Shown: one piece after another, positions 12,372 through 22,384 of the stretch | Numbering within the stretch: position 1 is the stretch's first letter | How the letters are laid out: the number at the start of each line of letters is the position of its first letter | NCBI GenBank assembly: GCA_037501455.1 | Contig: CM074855.1 | Span: forward strand, 26,809,001-26,873,000 | Origin: Lantana camara | Taxonomy: Eukaryota > Streptophyta > Magnoliopsida > Lamiales > Verbenaceae | Reading direction: 5' to 3' | Length of the DNA stretch: 64,000 bases | The notes under the pieces: generated by a model | Told to the model about the DNA's origin: nothing | The model's database searches: none | Seen by the model: only the letters and a program-made list of their open reading frames with translations | Made by a program: the position numbers and the translations under genes

Positions 12372-12754
12372 TCTATACTATTATATATTTGATAACGATG
12401 TTTGACTTTTCAACTGTGCATTTTCGATGACGTGGAATTTTGTGGTTTTTTTGAAGTTTTTAATTACATATAAAAAATGTAATTGGTTTATCTTTATTGA
12501 GTATATTATTTTATTATGAAAACAAGTAGTAACTAAGGAAAATGATTATCTTTAGCAAGTTTGACTAAATGATATTTTGTGTTTTTTTTTAGATTTTCAA
12601 TTAAATAAAAAAACGTGATTGCCTTATCTTTATGTTGTATATTATTTTATTAAGAAAATAAATAGTAATTAAGAAAAATAATTATTTTGACAAGATTCAT
12701 AATATACTTTTTATTTGTATTTTTTTCTAAATGATGAGATTTTAGAATTATGAA
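12372..12754 (+). repeat. second Helitron 5' terminus in tandem
   Basis: Starts A|TCTATACTATTATATATTTG and shares the following blocks with 12755 onward: ATGTTTGACTTTT, GTGATTGG/GTAATTGG, TATTTTATTATGAAAA and AGTA(A/C)CTAA. It is a truncated second copy of the Helitron 5' end, or the true 5' end of a larger element. Some shared blocks recur around 12600-12700. Confidence 0.6.
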
Positions 12755-14221
12755 TCTATACTATTATATATTTGTGAACCATGTTTGACTTTTTTTGTGT
12801 ATTTTTTATGATGTGTAATTTTATTTTATTTTTTTAGGTTTTAAATTAGATAGAAAAAATGTGATTGGTTGATCTTTATTTTGTAAAATATTTTATTATG
12901 AAAATAAATAGTACCTAAAGAAAATAATTATATTTGTCAAGATTCATAATATAATTTCCATGTAAGAATTTTTTAAATAATATATATATATTTTTATCAA
13001 TATAAATAAATTTTATTAATTTGATTATTAAAAATATATAAATGTTCAGAAAGGAATATATAAATGTTATATTTGTTTGCACCCACAATTAAGGAGACTT
13101 AATTGACATCCACCCCATAATTGGGTTGGTATTTAATATTATTATTATAATTAACGAAAACTTACGTTAATAAAGTTTAGGTTGAGAACTTTTGTATATT
13201 TAGTAGGTCATCCATTTCATAATTTGAGAGATCTTTATTACTATTATTAATTAGATTAAAAAGATATCCATAAAAAGAAAAAAAAAAACTATAAACAAAA
13301 CTTATAGAATGTTAAATTGTAATTCATGTTCTTGATGAGACTTTTTAAGTTTGAAATCCCTGAAGTGGCTGATGAAGTTCAAAAGATTTTGTGATTTCTG
13401 ACTCAATATCTTAAGGTATGGATTATTTTTATTTTCATAAATTATCATATTTGAAAATTTAAAAATATGGGTATGCAATAAACGAATTAATTCAAAGTTT
13501 AATTATATTATTTGAATCTTACATTTTGAATTAATTATTTTTAGGATATCAAGTAGCAATTTAATTCATTGATGGAACTGAAGAAGTTTGAAAATCTAGA
13601 CGAGATTAACGAGGTTTAAAGAACTTTCAAAATTTTCGGATCAATTTCATAAGGTACGAGTTGTTTTTGTTTTTGTTTAATTGTATAGATTTAATCTTAT
13701 ATTTTGACTTCATTAGTTTTAGAATATTTTGACTAAGTTTGAATTAATTCATTTTAAAATATCAAGATACAATCCGATTTTGTATTGATATTATTAGAAT
13801 ATATTATTGTTGATGTCATGTTGATGTGAAAATGTTCATGCCACTATTATGCGAAAATGTTGATTAAGGTTATAGTAACCGCTTTCTTTTATGTTTATGA
13901 GGTTGATGCCATGATTAAGGTTTATAGGCTAGAATTGTATTAATTTTAAACTGAAAATAATTTATCAAATTATGAACTAATAGTTGAACTAAATTGAATT
14001 CCAAACAAATTTAGTACCGTTATAGAATGTTATAATCTGACAAAAAAAAAAAAAAAAAAAGAAGAAAATATTGTAATTATAATTACATCACAAATGACAC
14101 GACAACTTTCTTTCATGCTTATGCGATGCAAATCGTTATGAAAAGTGATATTTTTGTAATAACTAATTTAGGTCAAATAAATTCAACTATCCTCTTTATT
14201 TTTATTTTGTGCAGGGATAAA

Positions 14222-14353
14222 ATGAACAACAATCAAATCAGTTACAAGCTTGCACGATTGAATAGAAAGAAGGACTTATATATTAAACGGCATAGCGGAG
14301 TAAATGATGGTTTAGTGGCCGAACGTTTAGCACGATTACAGATAGAATATTAA
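14222..14353 (+). pseudogene. short exon-like ORF in the Helitron
   Basis: A 43-codon frame starts at MNNNQISYKLARLNRKK, just after a splice-acceptor-like TTTATTTTGTGCAG at 14201-14214. It is Lys/Arg-rich and ends IEY. Further exon-like pieces follow at about 14645-14740, 14808-14888 and 14972-15128, each flanked by AG and GTA-like borders, and a Glu-rich piece at about 15226-15330 (SELEDEVFVPNTFPSG). I do not recognise the protein. The layout fits decayed N-terminal exons of a Helitron protein or a captured gene fragment. Confidence 0.35.
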
Positions 14354-16454
14354 TTTATGTCCGGACTCCATAATAACTCGCCAAACGAAGTACAGGATTC
14401 TAATATCTATAGCCCACCATCAAGAGGTAGATGAGCTGCCCGAGGAACATCGACACGTTCGAGACGAGGGTCATCATCTCACACAACTAATTTAATGCAT
14501 GATGGTTACATTATTTCGAATGATATGCTCCCATTAATATTTTACATATATGTTGGTATATATTTATTGAATTTTGATATATATGTTATTAAATTGTGAT
14601 TACATCTTTTGTCATACATCATAATATTTATATTTATTCAATATAGGGGAAGTACAAACTGGTGGTGGTGGTCATGACCAATTCAATTCACAAGAACTCT
14701 GTTTTGTTCCTATTTTACTCGGTATAATTTAATTGTTTAGGCTTTGATCATATTATTTAGTTATATATGTTCACTTATTTTGTAAATGTATACTATTATA
14801 TCCATAGATCACATTATCGATGAGCATAGAATTATTACAGATCAAGGTCAAGTTGATGCAAGAGGATATGTGGAAACTACAAATCGTAATATTTCTTCTT
14901 TTATATATAATTTTTATTTTAATTTCAACTTTTTATTTTGTTGATTTAATGATTTTTTTTATGTATATTAGGTGTTGATCAAAATATTGTAGGTCAAAAA
15001 TCCCATATTATTGATATTCCGCACAATCAATTAGTTATAACCGGTACATCTATTTATGAGCATGGTTGTACAAATATAGGTCAGACACATGTGAATCGAC
15101 CTGAGGAGCATGACTCTAACTTACAGAGTATGTATCTTATGTTAATTTGCCACAATTCATTTTTTATTTTATAAGCACTTTCATGTATCTATCATAACAT
15201 TACGCACTATCAATTAGGGGGTCAATGAATTTTCGGAGTTAGAAGATGAAGTTTTTGTACCCAATACGTTTCCATCGGGAAACAACAATAATCTCGGGGC
15301 TCCAACATCTGTATGTGTTTCAATGATGTAAGGTATTGTAATCTAAAACTTTTTTTTACCATTTGCATATTTTATGAATATATTATTTTGTATATTTATT
15401 CATGGATTTCATGTATTCAATTATTTTTTGAGATTTTGGTATTTTAGTCTTTATTTTGAATTATTTATAGCATGCTCTATAAGTACCCTTATTCCTTCGT
15501 GAACCGCAAGATAGGATATTCGAATCATTAGGGAGGATTATTAGTAATTTTTATATTGTTAGGAATTGTTAGTTGCCCAATATTATTTTTTATAGGTTAA
15601 AAACTTCATTGAATTTATTGTCTAAGATTAAGTTGTATTTATATATAAGCATTCAACATACAATATCGTGTTTAATAATTGCGTTTCTAAAAAAGATTTC
15701 AATAAGTTATAGTTAATATTATGTTAGATATGTTAGATTTCAATGAGTTATAATTAATATTGTGTATTTCTTGTGAAAAAACCGACCATAAAAATATGAT
15801 AATATTAAAATAAAGAAAATATTCAAAAGTGGAGCAATGTATTAAAAATAATCCAAAATTCTTATTGATAGTATTAGAACTGATTAGTTATTACGAAAGA
15901 AAAAAATGATGTTGGATTTAGTCGGTATTAGAAAAATCAACAACCACAAAAAATGGAGCAATGTAGATAGGAAAAATGGTAAAAAATTAGATCACAAAAG
16001 GCAATAAAATTATGAAAATAAATATTGAAAAAATAAAAGAAAGGAGAAAAAATTAATAAATAGAACAAGTGACAAAATCATAATTCAAATATCTGTGATG
16101 TAAAAGAAAAATTGTTAGATTAAAAAAAGTTTCGTACAAAAAAATCATATACATGGAAATCTAAATTGTGTGATTGAGAATAAAATCTAAATTGGTGATA
16201 AATAATAAATTGAAATATTATAGTATCGTTCACAAAAAATATTAAGCCCTAAAATCACTATGGGGTGAACCTCCAAAAATAAAGAAGATTAAGAAAGAAA
16301 GAAACGAATCTAACTCATTAAAAATTAAGAAATATTTAAAAGAATTATAAAAGCTACACAAACTAAAGACAATAAAATTATAAAGAAATGTTCTTGAATT
16401 CAGAAAAGAAAACTAATTTCATTATAAAGTTGTAACGGCATGATTGGTACGATG

Positions 16455-16873
16455 CTATAATGCACAGACACTCCGAAAATTTACCCCGTGCAGTGTCGGA
16501 CACGGATACGGCACCGACACGGCAAAATATATCCAAAAATTAAAAAAAAATCCGACACGCTGGGGACACGGCGCGGACACGTGTCCGACACGGCTTAAGA
16601 AACATCCGACACGGCGACACGAAAAATTCAAAAAAAAAAAAAAAATTTATTTTATATTTCCTGAATATTTGAGGATATATTTAAAAAAAAATAAAATAAT
16701 TACATAAATTTGCTAAAAAATGTTTAATATTAATTTAAATTCAGTTTTTTCATAATATTATTATATAAAAAATGTATTAATTTTATTTTTAATGATTTTA
16801 ATGTTGAATTTGAAAATAATATATGTTATTTAAGTTTGTAATATTAAATACTTTTATAATATTTTATTTTATA

Positions 16874-16904
<31 letters not shown>

Positions 16905-17013
16905 ATATATATATATATATATATAATTTATTTATTTATATATAATATAGCCGTGTCGTGTCCTAAATTTTTCAAAAAATCCGTGTCGTCGTGTCTGTGT
17001 CCGTGCATCATAG
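16455..17013. mobile_element. hAT-type MITE with 8-bp target duplication
   Basis: Flanked by perfect 8-bp direct repeats GTACGATG at 16447-16454 and 17014-17021. The termini are inverted: CTATAATGCACAGACAC at the left and, reverse-complemented, CTATGATGCACGGACAC at the right. The 559-bp interior is rich in GTGTCCGACACGG-like words near both ends and very AT-rich in the middle. An 8-bp duplication is the hAT hallmark. It lies inside the Helitron and is therefore younger. No transposase. Confidence 0.82.
16869..16924. repeat. (AAAT)n and (AT)n compound microsatellite
   Basis: A run of AAAT units followed directly by an AT dinucleotide run, inside the AT-rich core of the hAT-type MITE. Confidence 0.9.
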
Positions 17014-17646
17014 GTACGATGGAATGGGGTGGGAATGAAATGAGCATTCTCACATCCATTTTCAAATCCTTGATTGGTACAAAATATAATTGGAAATTAT
17101 CATTACTAAGGTAATGTTCATTCCTACAAATTTGAGTTTATCCATTCCTTCGATATCCCATAGTATTAATAATTTTCAATCTTCAAAATTTATTTATTTT
17201 TTATATAATCGTCATATAGTTGTTAAATTTATATTTTATTATAATTTTTTTATTATTACGAATATATAATAACGTTAAAAATTTAATAAATTGTATTAGA
17301 TATAGGTATAAATACAATTATAAATATATTATATATTATATAAATTAAAATACATGTTGAATATATTATTTTATTTACTTATAAATTTATAGATATTCAT
17401 AAAAAATTAAGATATTCTATAAAAATTAAATTTGATACTTATATTAAATTTATTTTTAAATATTATGCATTATATTAAATATAGTAAATCTCATAATCTA
17501 TGTATGAATATAAAATTATTAATATATTTTATCATAATTATATGTATTTATAAATCACTCTGAATATATTTATATTCACAGTATTAAGTTTACAAAAAAT
17601 GCCCTACTTTAGGAGTATAACTAATATTTAATTTTGCTAATATTAA

Positions 17647-17910
17647 AGAGTAAATTGTTTTGGGGGTAATATGAGATAAATCCCCAATTGGGCATCATAT
17701 TTTTACTTAACTTCCCATTTGGGCAAAATATCGTATGATTTTCACATAATGTAGTACTTAAAATACTTCTCAAAATATGTTGTATAATTTTCACAAAATG
17801 TAGTACTAAAACGTTCTAATGCCGTATTTATATCTTATTATGTAGTATAATTTTAGGGGGAGTTAAGTAAAAATATTCCAAATTGATAGGGAGTTATTTC
17901 AAACTGCTCC
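17647..17910. mobile_element. possible palindromic MITE
   Basis: The left side carries GAGATAAATCCCC and TATTTTTACTTAACTTCCC. The right side, reverse-complemented, carries GAAATAACTCCC and TATTTTTACTTAACTCCC in the same order, so the 264-bp segment can fold back on itself. I could not define a target duplication, so its superfamily is open. It lies inside the Helitron near its 3' end. Confidence 0.35.
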
Positions 17911-18083
17911 TTTGTTTTGCATATTTTGTAGGCTACCAAGAGTAATTGGATTGCATATTTTGTAGGTTGACCCAGGTTATTGAATTGTAATTTATACATT
18001 AACGAATTTGTGATTTTTTAAAACTCTGTATCTCATTCATTTGAAATTTTTGTTTATTCCATTTTCAATTTGAATTGATCACT

Positions 18084-18110
18084 CCGTGCGTAGCACGGGA
18101 TATATACTAG
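18084..18110 (+). terminator. Helitron 3' terminal hairpin and CTAG end
   Basis: CCGTGC pairs perfectly with GCACGG around the loop GTA. GATATATA and the terminal CTAG follow. In the Helitron family this structure marks the rolling-circle termination site. Confidence 0.8.
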
Positions 18111-19400
18111 TTATTATTAATAGGAAAAGTTTTATGCTTGAATGATCCGACTCGATTCGACCCATATAAATAACTTATTTATAATATTATTAATTAATGA
18201 AATACTCTTGAAAAATATCCACGAACTAAAGATGCATGGTATCCGTACAGGACCTGGGAAATATATTTTTAACAATATGATTGGATATGATCGATAATTA
18301 AAAACAATATAATTTACAAATATATCCTAGGTGTTTAATGCTCTATCCCTTTGTGTGGATAAGAAGTTTGGATAAAAAGTATGTCGGCAAAAAGTTTGAT
18401 AATTGCCTTTATTTGCTATGCTCTTATTTTTGATTGTTAATTTATCCTTTGCAACTTGTGATGGCTATTCAGATATACGTCAATTTCATTTCAAATTTTT
18501 ATTATTTGTCAGTTTTGTAACCAATTTTATTCTTTGTTACAATTATGGATATTGGGCTTCGAACATACGTGGAAATAAAATAATTGAATGAAAATTAATT
18601 TATATCTTTATCAAATATTTGTAAGCACAAATGCAAAAGACACTCCTAAAAATATTATTTTGTTGCATCTTAAATATTATTTTTTTAAATCGTGTCGTGC
18701 TAAATACCTTATCGGATACTTTTCACATAATTTTTAAAAAATAAAAATAAATTAATATTGATATATTTATATCATATCGTGTTGTATAGTATCCGTATAT
18801 ACGCATTATAGTTTGTAATTTTTAAAATAAAAATAGTTAGATATATATCATCTAATTTTGGTGATTGCGTCTTTGCAGCTTTACTTTATCGCTTTCAAAG
18901 AGCACTAATATTATGGCTTTTGCTTAAAGTAGCTCTTGATGGTCCAAGGTTTTATATGGCGTTTCGTTAAATCTATAGGTTATGTAATTAATTTATGAGT
19001 TGCTTCAGATTGTATACCTTTTTCCTAAAGTATTTAGACATTTTCATAAAATTAAAACAAAATTTTGAAGTAAAGTATTTTGAGTACTTATTAGCTTCTT
19101 GGAGAAAATTAAAGAAACGTCTCTAAAAAAAAATTTAGATTTGCGTTTTGTCTCAATTCCAACTTGAAAATATATATTTTTTAAGGATTATTATTATTAA
19201 TTTTCCAATTACTTTCGACGAGAATTCGTGACGTACGGTTCAGGTGTAGATACTTAGAGTTATACAATTCTTCTTCTTGAAATATACTTGAAACTATTTT
19301 AATTAGGAGAATATAGAAAATTGCGGATATATATAAGCAAGAGTTTATATGATATTTTAACATCCAAAAATTAGCATGAGTAAATTTGTGCCACATTTAA
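18111..19400. other. AT-rich DNA without recognised features
   Basis: Between the Helitron end and the next MITE I see no open frame of interest, no terminal repeats and no known domain. Confidence 0.5.
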
Positions 19401-19409
19401 TAATTATTA

Positions 19410-19784
19410 GGGAAAATTACATTCAACTACTTTAAGGTTTGACTTAATTACAATACAATCTTTATTCTTTGCGTATTTGTCATATAGTCCCTAAACTTTA
19501 CATTCCGTTTGAGGTCCCTGACGTCCGTTAGGGTTCCGTTAAGTTGATCAATTGTCTTTCCGAATTCCAAAAAGAACAAGGATCATTTTGTTATTAAAAA
19601 GAAACTGTAGGGATGTATTTGTAATAAATTCAGAGGCAATTTAAGAAGGACAACTAACCAACCTAACAGATGTCAGGGACCTCAAACGGAATGTAAAGTT
19701 TAGGGACTACATGGTAAATATACAAATAATAGGAATTGAGTTGTAATTAGGCCAAACTTGAGGGTAGTTAGATGTAATTATCCC
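19410..19784. mobile_element. Mutator-type MITE with perfect 9-bp TSD
   Basis: Perfect 9-bp direct repeats TAATTATTA flank it at 19401-19409 and 19785-19793. The terminal inverted repeats are about 115 bp: the left begins GGGAAAATTACATTCAACTA and the right, reverse-complemented, begins GGGATAATTACATCTAACTA. Both contain AGTCCCTAAACTTTACATTC and CAAACGG/CCGTTTG blocks. A 9-bp duplication plus long TIRs is the signature of the Mutator superfamily. No transposase, so mobilised in trans. Confidence 0.88.
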
Positions 19785-19793
19785 TAATTATTA

Positions 19794-20545
19794 GGTCATG
19801 TACCTTATAAGTTTTAACTTCTTAGCTAGTTTTTTATATGAGTTAAATCGAGCACATATTTTAGTATGGATATGACTTCTATTCGTGTCATTTAAAATTT
19901 GCAATATATGATGCATGGATATGGATATGTTAGTACGATCACGATTATGACTTCTATTCGTATAATGTAAGATATACAAATATATCTTACAAAATATACG
20001 TGAAAATTTTCTAATACTATGTTCGGCACAAGTGTGTAACACGACACAACAAAATGAAATTTTTTTCAGTATTCAAACATTAAAGATTGGAATGGTTAAT
20101 GTTGATTGGCTTTGGATATAGCACATTCCTGGACTAGTTTCACAAAACATAAATAGGATCACATGATACTCGAGCCCGAAAATAATTTAGAGTTCAAGCG
20201 TAACACTGTACACACATCTGACAATCTCAAAATTTTGGAGGATCATTCGGTTAAATCGGATTACTTTTTCAAGAAGAAAATTACTTTATTTCTGGAAGAT
20301 TGCAAACTTTTAGTTTGGGAATAATATATTCCCAATTAGAGAGGTCTAAACAGAACCAGTAAAGTGTTTTTCTTTTCTTTAATTTTGTTTAATCAGGCAA
20401 GGTAAACGACACTATTTACCTTTTATAGTAAATTTCTTGCTTTTTTTTTTGGTCAGGAATTATTTCTTGCTTTTAACAATATACTGGACTCTACGTATTT
20501 AATAATATTAGAATATATATCTAATCTTCAAATTATAGCCATTGA
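19794..20545. other. AT-rich DNA, nothing assigned
   Basis: Contains a short direct repeat (ATGACTTCTATTCGT at about 19872 and 19947) and no convincing gene or element boundary. Confidence 0.5.
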
Positions 20546-20711
20546 AATCAAAAGATTAACTCCGTTTTAGACTGAAATCAAGAATAAAAGATAGCACACT
20601 CAGACAGCATTTCTAGTGGAGTTATAATCAAAAGATTTACTCCGTTTTAAACTGAAATCAAGAATAAAAGAGATAACCAACTCAGACGACAGCATTTGTA
20701 GTGGAGTTATC
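20546..20711. repeat. two-copy 80-bp tandem duplication
   Basis: Both units carry AATCAAAAGATT(A/T)ACTCCG, ACTGAAATCAAGAATAAAAG and GCATTT(C/G)TAGTGGAGTTAT. Unit 1 starts at 20546, unit 2 at 20626, with small indels. Confidence 0.85.
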
Positions 20712-20916
20712 TACAAAAACATAGTTCCAATTTGCTACTTGACATAATCATCATACATAGATAGTAAGCTACCTTTGTATACATATATTAGTGTAACCTT
20801 AATTAATTTCTAGTTTTACCTTTGAATTGTGCCTCTTATTGATTTAAATCCTTCCTTATATAGATTTGGAGTCCTATTAGGGTTTAACTCTTTATGAATT
20901 CTACTGAAAACACCAG

Positions 20917-21018
20917 TGATAAGCCTAGTTATCTCAAAAGAGATTGAAGAAGGGAGAAAATCCGGTAATAAGCCTAGTTAATCTCAAAAGAGATTGAAGA
21001 AGTGAGAAAATCCGGTAA
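20917..21018. repeat. two-copy tandem duplication of about 55 bp
   Basis: The blocks AATAAGCCTAGTTA / GATAAGCCTAGTTA, TCTCAAAAGAGATTGAAGAA and GAGAAAATCCGGTAA occur twice in succession. Confidence 0.85.
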
Positions 21019-21098
21019 GACTGACCGGGTGAAACTCAAGAGAGAAGAGATTCCAAAGAGAAAGATCGGGAAATTGATTATATTGTTATTGATATGTA

Positions 21099-21449
21099 GG
21101 GGGTGTTTGCAAACTCTAAAATTAAGTGATTAAGGGATAAGTGATTATTTTCAGTCGTTTTGGAGTGTTTGGAAAACCAACTTCTGATTATTTTAAGCAG
21201 ATATAAGCTAGAATCCAGAAGCACCCCAAGGCATGCTTCTGGATTCTGCTTATAGATTATACGGTTTTCAATATTTTATTTAGACAATAATATCCTCATT
21301 AATTTATTAATATTATATAATCAACCTTTTAAATCATATCTTTTCTCTTCATATTCCGATTAGAATTTAAAAATCTCAAAAATCTCCATCTCATTAATTT
21401 ATTAATATTATATAGTTAACCTTTTAAATCATATCTTTTCTTTTCATGT
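21099..21449. mobile_element. Harbinger/Tourist-like MITE, left part
   Basis: The terminus GGGGGTGTTTGCAAACTCTA at 21099-21118 is matched by the reverse complement GGGGGTATTTGCAAACTCTA at 36746-36765; GTA flanks both outer ends (21096-21098, 36766-36768). A GGGGGTGTTTG start and a 3-bp duplication suggest a Tourist (PIF/Harbinger) MITE, although GTA is not the usual TWA. A strong hairpin (about 20 paired bases, one bulge) lies at 21202-21254. A tandem duplication of about 95 bp (about 21297 and 21392) includes the target where element B inserted. Confidence 0.65.
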
Positions 21450-22297
21450 TGATGAGACATAAAACCGCGCTCGTATCAGAACCGTCCACGTGCCAGCACT
21501 CGCTGGCTGAGAGATTGGACGCTCGCATTGATGGGCTCGCGGGCCAACCCAGCCCACTCGCTTGCTTACTAGTACAGGCCCCTGAGCCTCGGCCAGCTAT
21601 TCAAGTAAAGGGTTCAAGCTGACAGGCCTGACACTTACACCCTGGCCCTCAGGGTCACCCTTCTCAGGGAGGCTCCCACGCGAGGGCCCCGCTCATGATG
21701 CTCGGGGTTTTGACGCTCAAGGGTCATCTGCCGTGGGGAACCCATCCGTGCACTCTTCGAGCGTCACCAGCGCTCGTGTATGATCCTCCACCCCCGTGAC
21801 GGATCTGAACCCTAACAAAACGGACCTTGGGCCTTCCCCTCGCGCGACCCTTGCCAACAACCTCTGACACAGAGGTGGTGCGCACCTTGTACCTGACACG
21901 CCGCCTCCTTTTCAGAGGTGTCGTTCTCACGCCTCCATGGGCTGTCACGTGTTAAGGCAACACAGGTTTGGAACCACACGGTCAGTTTACCCGATTTACC
22001 CTCATCCCTAACATATATATAGGAGAGAACACTTGCATTCTCCTCTAAGTCATCTTCCTCATACACATCACACTGGGCATATTTTCCTCCCTCTTCTCAA
22101 GCTCTGTAAGATTTTCACCACAGCTGCTTCATCATCACGTTTTTGTACACCTTGGTGTTATCCTAGCTGGAAGAACCCACGCTCATAAGGAAACCCAGTT
22201 CCTGAGGCTCTAACGCCTGTGATGGTCTTTCCCTTTTCAAACAAATAGTGAAAGTGTTGTTGCATTTAATTAGGAAACTCGGATTCCTACACCATCA
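21450..22297 (+). repeat. 5' LTR of element B
   Basis: 848 bp, starting TGATGAGACATAAAACCG and ending CCTACACCATCA. A TATA box lies at 22014-22021. Almost identical over its length to 35310-36153. The short open frames in it occur in both LTRs and look incidental. Confidence 0.95.
22014..22021 (+). promoter_or_regulatory. TATA box of the element B 5' LTR
   Basis: TATATATA followed by GGAGAGAAC, 277 bp before the LTR end and kept in the 3' LTR at 35874-35881. The C/T-rich stretch beginning about 30 bp downstream would hold the transcript start. Confidence 0.7.
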
Positions 22298-22301
22298 TTT
22301 T

Positions 22302-22317
22302 TGGGGCCGTTTGTGGG
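22302..22317 (+). promoter_or_regulatory. primer-binding site of element B
   Basis: TGGGGCCGTTTGTGGG lies four bases after the LTR. The same site in element A is TGGCGCCGTCTGTGGG; two changes in B weaken the match to a tRNA ending CGGCGCCA. Confidence 0.7.
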
Positions 22318-22384
22318 AAACCATCGACATCTTCATCTGTTTCTTCTGTAAGCTAGTTGAGATATAACACCTCTTACATTAAAC

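Larger units (their letters stand above)
12755..18110 (+). mobile_element. non-autonomous Helitron
   Basis: The 3' end is textbook: a CCGTGC-GTA-GCACGG hairpin at 18084-18098, eight bases, then CTAG at 18107-18110 followed by T. The best 5' end is TCTATACTATTATATATTTG at 12755, preceded by A, which fits insertion between A and T without target duplication. A near-identical TCTATACTATTATATATTTG lies at 12372, so the element may be 5.4 or 5.7 kb. I see no Rep or helicase motifs inside, only short exon-like pieces at 14.2-15.3 kb, so it would need proteins from an autonomous relative. An hAT-type MITE has inserted at 16455-17013. Confidence 0.7.

Noticed and set aside
21717..22066. Overlapping minus-strand ORFs in the LTRs of element B (also at 35577-35926)
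   Set aside because: Present in both LTRs as duplicated non-coding sequence; no recognised domain and no gene-like context.
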